Shown: positions 18,874 to 27,989 of the stretch, piece by piece
Layout: each line of letters begins with the position of its first letter
Position numbering within the stretch: position 1 is the stretch's first letter
From: Pseudolactococcus plantarum
GTDB lineage: Bacteria; Bacillota; Bacilli; Lactobacillales; Streptococcaceae
DNA: 64,000 nucleotides
Assembly (NCBI RefSeq): GCF_002441715.1
Contig: NZ_JXJX01000006.1
Coordinates: 62,001 to 126,000, forward strand
Reading direction: 5' to 3'
The notes under the pieces: model-generated
The model's database searches: none
What the model was told of the DNA's origin: nothing
What the model saw: only the letters and a program-made list of their open reading frames with translations
Made by a program: the position numbers and the translations under genes

Positions 18874-19644
18874 ATGATATTTGATACACATACGCATTTA
18901 AATGCTGAACAATTTTGGGGTCGTGAAGCTCAAGAAATTGATAAAGCGCTTGAATTTGGTGTTACAAAAATGAATATTGTTGGATTTGATGCCCCAACGA
19001 TTAAGAAAAGTTTGGCTTTAGCTACTGAATTTGATAATTTATACGCAACAATAGGATGGCATCCCACTGAGGCGGGTTCTTATTCGTCTGAGATTGAACA
19101 GATGTTAACAGATCATTTAGGGGATCCTAAGGTAGTGGCTTTAGGAGAAATTGGTCTGGATTATCACTGGATGTCAGATCCCAAAGAAGTGCAAGAAACG
19201 GTTTTTCGTAGACAGATACAGTTATCTAAAGATCATGATCTACCTTTTATGGTACATACACGCGATGCACTTTCTGATACCTATGAGATTATCAAATCAG
19301 AAGGAGTGGGGCCACGAGGTGGGATTATGCACTCTTTTTCTGGAAGTTATCAAGAAGCGATGCAATTCATTGACTTAGGGATGATGATTTCTTTTTCTGG
19401 GGTCGTTACCTTTAAAAAAGCGCTGGATATTCAAGAAGCAGCAAAATTGTTACCGCTAGATAAAATATTAGTAGAAACTGATGCACCCTATCTTGCACCG
19501 ATGCCTTTTAGGGGGCGTGAAAATACACCTGCCTATACGAAATTTGTGGTAGAGAAAATTGCTGAACTTCGTGGGATGTCTGCTTCAGAGGTTGCACTAG
19601 CAACTTATCACAATGCCTTGAAAGTGTTTGATATCGATGAATGA
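18874..19644 (+). CDS. tatD: TatD-family metal-dependent hydrolase/DNase
   Basis: Amidohydrolase-fold nuclease, 256 residues. Metal-site motifs: FDTHTHLN (residues 2-9), GEIGLDYHW (about 91-99), VHTRDA, HSFSG and ETDAPYLAP (about 205-213). TatD proteins degrade DNA and are implicated in DNA turnover and repair. It overlaps rnmV by 8 nt and forms a tatD-rnmV-rsmA operon, the standard Firmicute arrangement. ATG 18874 follows AAAGAGGAACAC. Confidence 0.93.
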   Translation: MIFDTHTHLNAEQFWGREAQEIDKALEFGVTKMNIVGFDAPTIKKSLALATEFDNLYATIGWHPTEAGSYSSEIEQMLTDHLGDPKVVALGEIGLDYHWMSDPKEVQETVFRRQIQLSKDHDLPFMVHTRDALSDTYEIIKSEGVGPRGGIMHSFSGSYQEAMQFIDLGMMISFSGVVTFKKALDIQEAAKLLPLDKILVETDAPYLAPMPFRGRENTPAYTKFVVEKIAELRGMSASEVALATYHNALKVFDIDE

Positions 19645-20200
19645 TAAAAAAAGAATTTCAGAGGTTATCGTAGTAGAAGGAAAAGATGACACAGCTAATC
19701 TTAAACAATACTATCATGTAGATACATATGAGACACAGGGATCTGCTATTTCTGAAGAGGATATCGCACGGATTGAGCGCTTAAATGCGTTACGTGGAGT
19801 CATTGTCTTTACAGACCCTGATCATAGTGGAGAACGCATTCGTCGTTTGATTATGACGGCTATTCCAACGGTTAAACATGCTTTTTTGAATAGAGATGAA
19901 GCAAAGCCAAAATCTAAAACAAAGGGGCGTTCATTAGGTGTAGAACACGCTAGTAAGCTGGATTTAGAAAAGGCACTAAACAACTTAACATCGAATTTTG
20001 AAGATGAAGATGACTTTGATATCACACATGCTGACTTAGTTCGCTTAGGCTTGATAGGACATGTAGATAGCCGAATAAGAAGAGAATATTTAGGTGAAGC
20101 ACTACGGATAGGGTATTGTAATGCCAAGCAACAGCTAAAAAGATTAAAGTTGTTTGGTGTAACATTAGCAGAGGTTGAAGAAATAATGGAGAAATTTTAA
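19637..20200 (+). CDS. rnmV: Ribonuclease M5
   Basis: Toprim-domain endonuclease that matures 5S rRNA. The Toprim motifs are [13 protein letters not shown] (Glu at about residue 14) and [13 protein letters not shown] (DxD-type acidic cluster). The C-terminal half is the M5 RNA-binding region ([20 protein letters not shown]). ATG 19637 overlaps the end of tatD; an in-frame TTG at 19628 is less likely. The stop overlaps the rsmA start by one base, so all three genes are coupled. Confidence 0.95.
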   Translation: MNDKKRISEVIVVEGKDDTANLKQYYHVDTYETQGSAISEEDIARIERLNALRGVIVFTDPDHSGERIRRLIMTAIPTVKHAFLNRDEAKPKSKTKGRSLGVEHASKLDLEKALNNLTSNFEDEDDFDITHADLVRLGLIGHVDSRIRREYLGEALRIGYCNAKQQLKRLKLFGVTLAEVEEIMEKF

Positions 20201-21069
20201 TGCATATAGCAGACTATCGTGTAACGAAAGCGATTTTAGATCGTCACGGCTTTTCTTTTAAGAAAAGTCTGGGTCAAAACTTTTTAACAGATACAAATAT
20301 ATTACAAAAAATAGTCGATACAGCAGAGATTAATCAAGACGTTAACGTGATTGAGATTGGACCAGGCATTGGTGCACTGACTGAATTTATAGCAGAAAAT
20401 GCTGCAGAGGTGATGGCATTTGAGATAGATGATCGACTGATTCCAATTTTGGCAGATACATTACGTGATTTTGAAAATGTAACGATTATTAATGAGGATA
20501 TTCTCAAAGCAGATTTACAACAACGCATTTTACAATTTAAGAATCCAAATTTGCCGATAAAAATTGTCGCTAATCTTCCTTACTACATCACAACACCTAT
20601 TTTGATGCATCTCATAGAAAGTAAAATTCCTTTTTCTGAATTCATTGTGATGATGCAAAAGGAAGTTGCTGATCGCATCTCTGCCGAACCTAATACCAAA
20701 GCTTATGGTAGTTTGAGTATTGCTGTACAGTATTATATGACAGCTCAAGTTGCTTTTATCGTACCGAAAACCGTATTTGTGCCTGCACCAAATGTTGATT
20801 CTGCTATTTTGAAAATGACACGACGTGATATGCCTATGGTAGCTGTCTCTGATGAAGACTTTTTCTTTAAAGTAGCTAAACTAGCATTTGCGCATAGAAG
20901 AAAAACGTTATGGAACAACCTTCAAGCAGTTTTTGGTAAGACTGATGAGGTTCGTGAGCAACTCACAAAATCTTTAGAGGAAGCTAATATCTCTCCACAA
21001 ATCCGAGGAGAGGCTTTGACAATACCAGAATTTGCAAAGTTATCCGAGGCACTTTTGCCACTAAAATAA
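20200..21069 (+). CDS. rsmA: 16S rRNA (adenine1518/1519-N6)-dimethyltransferase
   Basis: KsgA/RsmA, which dimethylates two adjacent adenines in helix 45 of 16S rRNA late in small-subunit assembly. Seen: [11 protein letters not shown] (residues 22-32), SAM motif [12 protein letters not shown] (about 51-62), the catalytic NLPYY (about 124-128) and a C-terminal helical domain with [12 protein letters not shown]. Length 289. Loss of this enzyme gives kasugamycin resistance in other bacteria. Last gene of the tatD-rnmV-rsmA operon. Confidence 0.97.
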   Translation: MHIADYRVTKAILDRHGFSFKKSLGQNFLTDTNILQKIVDTAEINQDVNVIEIGPGIGALTEFIAENAAEVMAFEIDDRLIPILADTLRDFENVTIINEDILKADLQQRILQFKNPNLPIKIVANLPYYITTPILMHLIESKIPFSEFIVMMQKEVADRISAEPNTKAYGSLSIAVQYYMTAQVAFIVPKTVFVPAPNVDSAILKMTRRDMPMVAVSDEDFFFKVAKLAFAHRRKTLWNNLQAVFGKTDEVREQLTKSLEEANISPQIRGEALTIPEFAKLSEALLPLK

Positions 21070-21105
21070 AAACAATCTGACAAAAACTTGTCAGATTGTT
21101 TTTTT
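21068..21105. terminator. Bidirectional terminator between rsmA and the GNAT gene
   Basis: AAAAACAATCTGACA / TGTCAGATTGTTTTT with a 6-nt loop. It contains the stop codon of the convergent GNAT gene. Confidence 0.92.
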
Positions 21106-21528
21106 CATCGCCATGTGCGATATATCAGCATCTAAAAATTCTGAACCAAAGGCCTGAAAGCCTAATTTTTCATAAAAGGGTATAGCTTGTAGTTGAGCAT
21201 GGAGTTCAACACACGTGATATTTTTTGTTTTCAGATACGCTAAAGCAGCAGTTACTAGAGAAGCTGCATACCCATTTCCCCTATGGTTTTTAAGCGTCGC
21301 AACACGTTGGATTAGCACGTCATCGTCGTCTTTAGTCACTAGAGTGCGTAAGGTGGCGACAGGTAGTTGTTCCGAGGTATATAAGACAAAATGTGTGCAG
21401 TCTGCTTCATACTGGTCTATCTCTAAATCTAGAGGGACTTGCTGTTCGACAACAAAGACAGCACGTCGTATATCTAGCGCATCTTTGTAAGTGGTTGAGG
21501 CTGTATCCTGTGTTTCTTTGATTTCCAT
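21091..21528 (-). CDS. GNAT-family N-acetyltransferase (ElaA/YjcF-like)
   Basis: Small acetyltransferase of 145 residues. It has a conserved RRAVFVVEQQVP start segment (about 22-33), typical of the ElaA/YjcF group, and the acetyl-CoA loop QRVATLKNHRGNGYAASLV (RxxGxG/A around residues 83-89). The end of the fold is HAQLQAIPFYEKLGFQAFG. The substrate is unknown. ATG 21528 follows AAGAGAT. Monocistronic; its 3' end shares the terminator with rsmA. Confidence 0.85.
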   Translation of the reverse strand: MEIKETQDTASTTYKDALDIRRAVFVVEQQVPLDLEIDQYEADCTHFVLYTSEQLPVATLRTLVTKDDDDVLIQRVATLKNHRGNGYAASLVTAALAYLKTKNITCVELHAQLQAIPFYEKLGFQAFGSEFLDADISHMAMKKTI

Positions 21529-21666
21529 ATCTCTTTTTATAGTCCTTTACAGGTATTTGATATGCTTTAAACTATTCTTTAGAAGTAAAAAAGCATAATA
21601 GGCTAAAAAATCTGCTATAATTAAGGATATTATAGCAAAAATATTGTAGATATAAAAGGAACTGAA

Positions 21667-22794
21667 ATGTTTAAAAATTCAAAATTATTTTTCTGGACAT
21701 TAGAAATACTGGCATTCGTCATTTTGATTTGGGTATTTACACAAATCGGATTTGTCTTTAAGCCTGTAACAGCATTATTTTCGTTAGTATTTATCCCTTT
21801 CATCATAGCGGGGTTTCTTTATTATGTCTTCAATCCTGTAGTGCTTTATTTAGAGAAAAAATTTAAGTTACCTAGCATCTGGGGCATTGTAATTGTTTTT
21901 ATATTGCTTATTGGCCTATTTGTTTATACAGTTGTGTCTTTAGTCCCTAATGTAATCACGCAACTATCGGGTCTGATTTCAGCATCTGGATCACTGGTAC
22001 CCAATTTACAAAAGTGGGTAGATCGTTTATCACAAAATCCAGCTTTCAAAGACGTTGATTTTAAAGCCTTGATTGATAAAGCCAATATTAGTTATATGGA
22101 TGTGTTACAAAACTTATTATCGGGTGTTACCTTTAGCTTATCAAATGTTGTAGGTGTTATCTCCAAAGTTGTGATGATTATTGGTTTAGTGCCTATCTTA
22201 CTATTTTATATGTTAAAAGATGGTAAGAATATGTTACCGTTCTTGAAAAAAACGATTTTAAAAAGAGACAAATTAAATATCGCATCTTTGTTGGATGACA
22301 TGAACAAAACAATCTCCAAATATATCAGTGGTGCCTCTATCGATTGTTTATTTATTTTTGTCACGGTTTTTATTTCCTATCTCATTATTGGGATTCCTTA
22401 TGCCTTTTTATTTGCGGTGTTTGCAGCAATTACCAACTTAATTCCTTATTTAGGGCCATATATTGGCTTGACTCCTGTCGTCTTATCAGTTGGTTTTGCT
22501 CACCCTGTACAAGCCTTGATTGCGATAGTGGTCGTGTTAGTATTACAACAACTTGATGGCAATATCATCTATCCTAGAGTTGTCGGTTCAGCTGTAGAGG
22601 TCCATCCAGTGACGATTATGGTACTCATGTTAGTGGCAGGTAGTCTTTACGGATTAGTAGGGATGTTGATTGCTGTACCGTTCTACTCTTTAGTGAAAGA
22701 GGTAGTCAAGTTTTCGTGGAAATTATGGGAAAATCATAGGCAAATACAACTAACTAGCGATGGTTTGAAGAAGTATGATATAATAGATAAATAA
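21667..22794 (+). CDS. AI-2E family transporter (PF01594-type permease)
   Basis: Polytopic membrane protein, 375 residues, seven or eight helices. The family core is visible: a periplasmic-like amphipathic loop (about 95-150), then KTISKYISGASIDCLFIF, the NLIPYLGPYIGLTP signature (about 258-271) and QQLDGNIIYPRVVGSAVEVHP (about 294-314). The name comes from E. coli TqsA; most Firmicute members probably move other solutes or ions. ATG 21667 follows AAAGGAACTGAA. A promoter-like TATAAT lies at about 21617. Confidence 0.85.
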   Translation: MFKNSKLFFWTLEILAFVILIWVFTQIGFVFKPVTALFSLVFIPFIIAGFLYYVFNPVVLYLEKKFKLPSIWGIVIVFILLIGLFVYTVVSLVPNVITQLSGLISASGSLVPNLQKWVDRLSQNPAFKDVDFKALIDKANISYMDVLQNLLSGVTFSLSNVVGVISKVVMIIGLVPILLFYMLKDGKNMLPFLKKTILKRDKLNIASLLDDMNKTISKYISGASIDCLFIFVTVFISYLIIGIPYAFLFAVFAAITNLIPYLGPYIGLTPVVLSVGFAHPVQALIAIVVVLVLQQLDGNIIYPRVVGSAVEVHPVTIMVLMLVAGSLYGLVGMLIAVPFYSLVKEVVKFSWKLWENHRQIQLTSDGLKKYDIIDK

Positions 22795-22856
22795 TTATGT
22801 TAATCTTAGTGTCGTGCTTAGCTTAACTATTTGTGAAATATGGAGGAATAATATTC

Positions 22857-24203
22857 ATGCACCCTGACCCTGATAGTCAGTCCCTACTACTGCAAATTGC
22901 TTTATTGATCATTTTGACGATCATCAATGCTCTTTTTTCTGGCGCTGAAATGGCGCTAGTATCTACTAGTCGCTCAAGAGTTGAGCAACGAGCAGAAGAA
23001 GGGGATAAAAAATATCAAAAATTACTTGCTATCTTAAATCAGCCTAGTAATTTTCTATCAACGATTCAAATCGGTATCACACTGATTAATATCTTATCTG
23101 GGGCAAGTTTAGCAGAAAGTCTTGCATCTAGATTGACACCTTTGTTGGGTGGTACACCAACAGCTAAAACCTTAGCATCGATTATTATTCTTGCGATTTT
23201 GACGTACATATCCATTGTATTTGGTGAACTTTATCCAAAAAGGATTGCGCAAAATTTAAAAGAAAAGTATGCACTTGCTGCTGTGACTCCTCTTAATATA
23301 CTAGGCCACATCATGCATCCTTTTGTTTGGTTGTTAGCAACATCCACAAATGTTTTGAGTAAGTTAACACCCATGACATTTGATGATGATAGTGAAAACA
23401 TGACACGTGATGAAATTGAATATTTGCTTAATACGGATAATACAGTATTAGATCAAAATGAACGTGAGATGTTGGCAGGTGTGTTTAGCTTAGATGAGTT
23501 GATGGCGCGAGAAATTATGGTGCCGCGAACAGACGCATTTATGATTGACATCAATGATGATGTGCATGATAATATTATCGCAGTTCTGGGACAAAACTAT
23601 AGTAGAATTCCAGTGTATGATGATGATAAGGATAAAATCGTTGGTGTATTGCACACTAAAACGCTACTTAAAAACGGCTATACACAAGGATTTGATAAAC
23701 TAGAGTTGGCAAATATTTTACAAGAGCCGTTGTTTGTTCCTGAAACAATATTTGTTGATGATCTCTTAAGAGAGTTAAAACATACACATAATCAGATGGC
23801 TGTTTTGCTAAATGAGTATGGTGGTGTTGAGGGTATTGTAACGCTTGAAGATTTGTTAGAAGAAATTGTTGGTGAAATTGAAGATGAATCGGATATAGCC
23901 GAAAAAGATGTCTTTAAAATCAATGACAATATGTTCGTTGTCAAAGGTGGATTGACTTTAAATGATTTTAATGAATATTTTGATACGCACTTAGAATCTG
24001 ACGATGTTGATACAGTTGCGGGATACTTTATGGCTGGTATTGGTGCAATTCCCGGTGAAAAAGAACAGATTGACTATGATATTATTACAGAAAAAGACAA
24101 TCTGACGTTAACAAGTTTAGAAGTTGATGGGACAAGATTAGTTAAGCTACGTGTGACATTTCATGGAGAAGAATTAAAATCCATAGCAGAGCACCTATCT
24201 TAA
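22857..24203 (+). CDS. CNNM/CBS-domain membrane protein (HlyC/CorC family)
   Basis: About 448 residues. The N-terminal CNNM (DUF21) membrane domain has four helices (NALFSGAEMALVSTSRSR is the signature, residues 20-37). Two CBS domains follow (about 215-340, MVPRTDAFMIDINDD and LLNEYGGVEGIVTLEDLLEE), then a C-terminal CorC/HlyC domain (about 360-445). The family is linked to Mg2+ and other divalent cation efflux; the old name haemolysin is misleading. ATG 22857 is selected from TGGAGGAATAAT upstream; an in-frame ATG at 22833 lacks a site. Confidence 0.9.
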   Translation: MHPDPDSQSLLLQIALLIILTIINALFSGAEMALVSTSRSRVEQRAEEGDKKYQKLLAILNQPSNFLSTIQIGITLINILSGASLAESLASRLTPLLGGTPTAKTLASIIILAILTYISIVFGELYPKRIAQNLKEKYALAAVTPLNILGHIMHPFVWLLATSTNVLSKLTPMTFDDDSENMTRDEIEYLLNTDNTVLDQNEREMLAGVFSLDELMAREIMVPRTDAFMIDINDDVHDNIIAVLGQNYSRIPVYDDDKDKIVGVLHTKTLLKNGYTQGFDKLELANILQEPLFVPETIFVDDLLRELKHTHNQMAVLLNEYGGVEGIVTLEDLLEEIVGEIEDESDIAEKDVFKINDNMFVVKGGLTLNDFNEYFDTHLESDDVDTVAGYFMAGIGAIPGEKEQIDYDIITEKDNLTLTSLEVDGTRLVKLRVTFHGEELKSIAEHLS

Positions 24204-24230
24204 GACGCGTCAGATTACCTAGTAAACGAT

Positions 24231-24266
24231 AAAAAAGGATGATATCTTAGCATATCATCCTTTTTT
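24231..24266. terminator. Terminator after the CNNM gene
   Basis: AAAAAAGGATGATAT / ATATCATCCTTTTTT with a 6-nt loop. Confidence 0.93.
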
Positions 24267-24639
24267 ATGGATTAAAAAACAAAAATAGTGAGTCAATTAT
24301 GATTACTGATGGTATATTATTGTCACTCATGCATTATAAATGTCATATTTGGCATATTTTTAACCATTTACAGTATGTTGAATACAAACGATCTTTTTTT
24401 CTGTAAAATTAAGATAAGAAAAGTATATCAAATAGCTCAGCGATTTTCTCTAGAGTGGTTGCAAACAAACACCCTTATCAGGATTAGGGAAAGATGTTAT
24501 TAAAATGAATTCAGGAAAAATCTAATTATTTATAGTATAATTAAAATAACAGAATATTGAGCTAGAATTGTTAATTAAAAAAGTAAAATAATGAATAACT
24601 GACTACTGATAAAGTGTTAACTATTAGGGGGGTAGGAAG
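24267..24639. other. Intergenic region before the AgrC/AgrA-like pair
   Basis: About 370 nt, A/T-rich. A TATAGTATAAT box at 24531-24541 may be the kinase promoter, though no -35 is visible. An open frame across 24309-24503 has no ribosome binding site and no family resemblance. I looked for a peptide precursor with a double-glycine leader and for paired direct repeats of the LytTR-binding type and found neither. Confidence 0.4.
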
Positions 24640-26034
24640 GTGATCATATTAAATGGGGATATTTTTTTATTTGTTTTTTCTATCTTGTTACAGAGTGTCG
24701 TCTCTCTTTATATCTTAAACAAAATGATGTATTTGAAAATGAAGCACTATTGTCTGTTGTTTTTTGTATTAGGACATCCTTTTTTTGTATTGGGTGCTGT
24801 TTTTCTACTCAAAACACCAAATTTATTACTGATACTATGCGAGTTAATATGCTATATGCTTTTTTGGTGGGCTATAGTTGATAAAAATATAGGTGTTAGT
24901 CTGTTTTATGTCCTGTTCGCTTTGAGTTTGTCTTTCTATGTAAAAGAGTTTGTCAGTAGCTTTATGCTAAACGGCATATTCACTTTTCAGCAAGCTACGA
25001 CGACTACCCTGATTGGCTATATAAGTGTCATTCCTATTTGTCTTTTAATGGTCAAATACACGAAAATAACACCAAGACAATTCATCATTTGTGAACAGCT
25101 TGTTGAAGAATATCAGAAAGCAGTAGGGTTATCCGATACGGTGCAAGGACAGAGGCGTGATTTGGCAAAAACGCAACATCATGTGATGATTATATGTAAC
25201 ATCGTCATGCTATGTTGCTATAGTTATAGTACTTACATCGGGTTGATTTCAGATAGGCGTAACGTTCATTTTGGTTGTACGATTATGATTTGTATGCTGT
25301 TATTTATTTTGATCGTATTCATGATGCGTGTCAACTATAGAGAGTGGGAAGTGCAAGAACTGATTAACCGCAAAGATGATTTGGTATCAGGATTGGCAAT
25401 CTATACCAAAGAGGTGGAAACTGCGTCCGAGTCTGCTAGAGCTGTTTATCATGATTTTACAAATATTTTATTATCCATGCAAGAAACTATCTCTACTAAG
25501 GAAGTTGGTGAAATCAGAAGCATGTATGTTGAGATTTTAAAAAAGTGTCATATTGGTTTCATGGAACATAAACAAGAGGTAGGAAAATTAAGTCACATCA
25601 AAGTTTTAGAGGTCAAAAGTGTCATTACTGCAAAAATACTGCAGGCAGAAAGTCATAATATTAGTATGGAACTAGAGATACCACAGGTGATAGCGCATTT
25701 ACAAATTGATAACCTGGATATTGTCAGATTGCTCGGCATCATGTTAGACAATGCGATTGACGAAGTAAAAACTTTGGGGACTACACAACCCGTTGTGCGA
25801 CTGGCTATCTTTGACAAAGGCAACTCTAGATATTTTGTCGTTGAAAATGAGATGCGACAAGAAAGATTACCAACACATTTAATTTTCGATAGGGGATATT
25901 CTACAAAAGGCTGTAAAAGGGGACATGGACTGGCTAATCTTGAAAAAATCGTCGCATCATATCCATGGGTTAGCTACCATATCCAAGCTAAAAACCATAA
26001 ATACAGAATTGAGTTAGAGATGAGGCAAAGTTGA
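24640..26034 (+). CDS. AgrC/ComD-like sensor histidine kinase (HPK10)
   Basis: Sensor kinase of 464 residues. The first 245 or so are six to seven hydrophobic helices with no obvious extracytoplasmic domain, as in peptide-pheromone receptors. The dimerisation/H-box is AVYHDFTNILLSM (His near residue 271), the ATPase has the N-box LDNAIDEVK (about 370) and the G-box GHGLANLEKIV (about 431-441). This is the GHKL/HPK10 type of AgrC, ComD and BlpH. GTG start at 24640 follows TAGGGGGGTAGGAAG. The stop overlaps the regulator start. No AgrB protease or exporter gene is adjacent, so the ligand is unknown. Confidence 0.85.
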   Translation: MIILNGDIFLFVFSILLQSVVSLYILNKMMYLKMKHYCLLFFVLGHPFFVLGAVFLLKTPNLLLILCELICYMLFWWAIVDKNIGVSLFYVLFALSLSFYVKEFVSSFMLNGIFTFQQATTTTLIGYISVIPICLLMVKYTKITPRQFIICEQLVEEYQKAVGLSDTVQGQRRDLAKTQHHVMIICNIVMLCCYSYSTYIGLISDRRNVHFGCTIMICMLLFILIVFMMRVNYREWEVQELINRKDDLVSGLAIYTKEVETASESARAVYHDFTNILLSMQETISTKEVGEIRSMYVEILKKCHIGFMEHKQEVGKLSHIKVLEVKSVITAKILQAESHNISMELEIPQVIAHLQIDNLDIVRLLGIMLDNAIDEVKTLGTTQPVVRLAIFDKGNSRYFVVENEMRQERLPTHLIFDRGYSTKGCKRGHGLANLEKIVASYPWVSYHIQAKNHKYRIELEMRQS

Positions 26035-26765
26035 AAATTTATATTTTAGAAGATGATATTGTTCAGCAATTTAGACTAGAAAATTTAATCAAACAGTATT
26101 TGAAAACAAAGAAGTACCCGATTACAGAAGTGATAACATATGATAAAACCAGAGACTTTTTAGAGAGTATCACACATCTAACGCAAAATAATATTTACTT
26201 TTTAGATATTGCGATCAAAGGTATGCAGAATGCTGGCTTAATTATTGCTGAAAAAATAAGACAAAAAGATGCGATAGGACAAATTAGTTTTGTGACTACT
26301 CACCTTGAATTTGCGCCGATTACCTATGAATACAAGGTCAATGCACATGACTTTATTGACAAAATGATGCCTCAAGCTGAATTTGATCAAAAAATACAAG
26401 AAAATATTGACCACTTCATTGATATTAATAAACTAAAACCATTAGAAGCTATTTTTTCCTATACTTCTCGAACAGGAAAGGTGATAGAAGCAGTTTATTC
26501 AGATATTTTTTACTTTGAGACGACTGGTATTCCACATAAACTTTTACTCCAAATGGATGGTGAGACTTTGACCATGTACGGCAACATGAACGACATATCA
26601 GAAATGTCTGAGCGATTAGTCAGAGTGCATCGGTCGTATTTGGTTAACCGAGAGTGTATCAAACGGGTCTACAAAAAAGAAAAAGTGATTGTGTTGGATG
26701 ATGATACAAAAATTCCAGTGTCAAGGGCAGGATTTAAGCTAATGAATCAATTAGGGATTACGTGA
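26031..26765 (+). CDS. LytTR-family response regulator (AgrA/ComE-like)
   Basis: Two domains. The receiver (1-125) has an acidic pocket at ILEDD (residues 5-9), a phospho-acceptor Asp in IYFLDIAIKG (about 61), a switch Thr in SFVTTH and Lys in DFIDKMM. The LytTR DNA-binding domain (about 140-244) includes FETTGIPHKLLLQ and RVHRSYLVNRECIKRV. TTG start at 26031 overlaps the kinase stop and is preceded by GATGAGGCAAAG. Such regulators bind paired direct repeats; no target site was recognised nearby. Confidence 0.88.
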   Translation: MKIYILEDDIVQQFRLENLIKQYLKTKKYPITEVITYDKTRDFLESITHLTQNNIYFLDIAIKGMQNAGLIIAEKIRQKDAIGQISFVTTHLEFAPITYEYKVNAHDFIDKMMPQAEFDQKIQENIDHFIDINKLKPLEAIFSYTSRTGKVIEAVYSDIFYFETTGIPHKLLLQMDGETLTMYGNMNDISEMSERLVRVHRSYLVNRECIKRVYKKEKVIVLDDDTKIPVSRAGFKLMNQLGIT

Positions 26766-27018
26766 GATATGTCACAATTACTGATTATCTGTGTTTGTCG
26801 TCAAGTAGTATCTGTGTCAACGTGGAGGTGAAAACAAGATAATCGTGAAATCCCTGTTTATACAAATAGTTGTCAACGCTTTCAAAATAACGTAGAATAG
26901 AATTAGAGATAAATTGATAGATACAAGCATTGATCTGTTTAAATAGCCTAACTAGTGCTAGCATATCAATTAAGTGACGTAGCACTTTAAAGTTTACGAC
27001 TAGAAAGTAGTGTTAAAT
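26766..27018. other. Intergenic region between the response regulator and pflA
   Basis: About 250 nt. Two weak candidates exist. One is a 20-codon plus-strand frame at 26769-26831 directly after the regulator stop, hydrophobic at its N-terminus (MSQLLIICVC). The other is a 66-codon minus-strand frame at 26785-26985 with protein-like composition (YLYKQGFHDYLVF) but no ribosome binding site. Neither can be called a gene with confidence. Confidence 0.35.
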
Positions 27019-27801
27019 ATGGAGAACATAGGAGATGTGACCGGTCTTGTCCATTCGACTGAAAGTTTTGGAAGTGTGGATGGACCAGGTGTCAGATTTG
27101 TCATTTTTATGCAAGGCTGTAAAATGCGTTGTAAATTTTGCCACAATCCAGATACTTGGGCGATGCAAAATGAAAAAGCTAAAGAACGAACGGTGGATGA
27201 TGTCTTATCAGAAGCTTTGAAATTCAAGTCATTTTGGGGAACACGAGGTGGCATTACTGTGTCAGGTGGCGAGGCGATGCTACAAATGCCATTTGTGACA
27301 GCTTTGTTCACAAAAGCTAAGGCCTTAGGCATTCATTGTACCTTAGATACTTGTGGTCTCCCCTACTCAACTGAGCCAGAGAAGCTTGAAGAGATTGACC
27401 GTTTACTTGCTGTGACTGATTTAGTGCTATTAGATATCAAAGAAATTAATGATGTGCGACATCGCGACTTAACGGGCCATAAAAATAGTACAATCGTAGC
27501 ATTTTCAAAATATCTGTCAGATAAACAAGTCCCAGTTTGGATAAGACATGTATTAGTACCGGGTGAAACTGATTTTGATGAAGATTTGGCTGCGCTAGGA
27601 GAGTATGTCAAGACCTTATCAAATGTGCAAAAATTTGAGGTGTTGCCTTATCATACGATGGGCGAGTTCAAGTGGCGTGAACTTGGGTGGGACTATCCTT
27701 TAGCAGGTGTCCAACCCCCAAGTGCTGATCGAGTAGCGAATGCTAAGGACCTGTTACATACTGAAGATTATCAGAACTATTTGCAACGTGTGAAAAATTG
27801 A
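27019..27801 (+). CDS. pflA: Pyruvate formate-lyase activating enzyme
   Basis: Radical-SAM glycyl-radical activase, 260 residues. The [4Fe-4S] motif is CKMRCKFCHN (CxxxCxxC, about residues 36-45), and the SAM-binding GGE-type motif is TVSGGEAMLQ (about 83-92). The N-terminus VTGLVHSTESFGSVDGPGVRF is typical. It installs the glycyl radical on pyruvate formate-lyase under anaerobic, sugar-limited mixed-acid conditions; pfl itself is not in the window. The ATG at 27019 is chosen; GTG 27010 is possible. A formate transporter gene lies at 56067. Confidence 0.95.
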   Translation: MENIGDVTGLVHSTESFGSVDGPGVRFVIFMQGCKMRCKFCHNPDTWAMQNEKAKERTVDDVLSEALKFKSFWGTRGGITVSGGEAMLQMPFVTALFTKAKALGIHCTLDTCGLPYSTEPEKLEEIDRLLAVTDLVLLDIKEINDVRHRDLTGHKNSTIVAFSKYLSDKQVPVWIRHVLVPGETDFDEDLAALGEYVKTLSNVQKFEVLPYHTMGEFKWRELGWDYPLAGVQPPSADRVANAKDLLHTEDYQNYLQRVKN

Positions 27802-27807
27802 GAAGAT

Positions 27808-27841
27808 AAAAATAAAGTCTAATGCATTTAGGCTTTATTTT
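27808..27841 (+). terminator. Terminator after pflA
   Basis: AAATAAAGTCTAA / TTTAGGCTTTATTT hairpin with one G-T pair, followed by a T-rich tail. Confidence 0.85.
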
Positions 27842-27938
27842 ATCTATTGGCTATTATTTGTATCAAGAACGTCACAAGTTTGGACAGTAGATGATGTGTT
27901 TCATTTGGAGAGGTATTTAATAGTAGAAACTGAGTTTG

Positions 27939-27947
27939 TGGTATAAT
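27939..27947 (+). promoter_or_regulatory. Extended -10 promoter of the fmt-rsmB-stp-pknB operon
   Basis: TGGTATAAT (TATAAT 27942-27947), 42 nt before the fmt start. Confidence 0.65.
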
Positions 27948-27989
27948 GGGCCTATAAGCTTTTTTATGAACGTTAGAGAGAGTTAAAAT

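Noticed and set aside
24309-24503. 64-codon open frame between the CNNM gene and the sensor kinase, considered as a pheromone precursor
   Set aside because: No ribosome binding site, no double-glycine or AgrD-like features, and basic composition without a clear signal.
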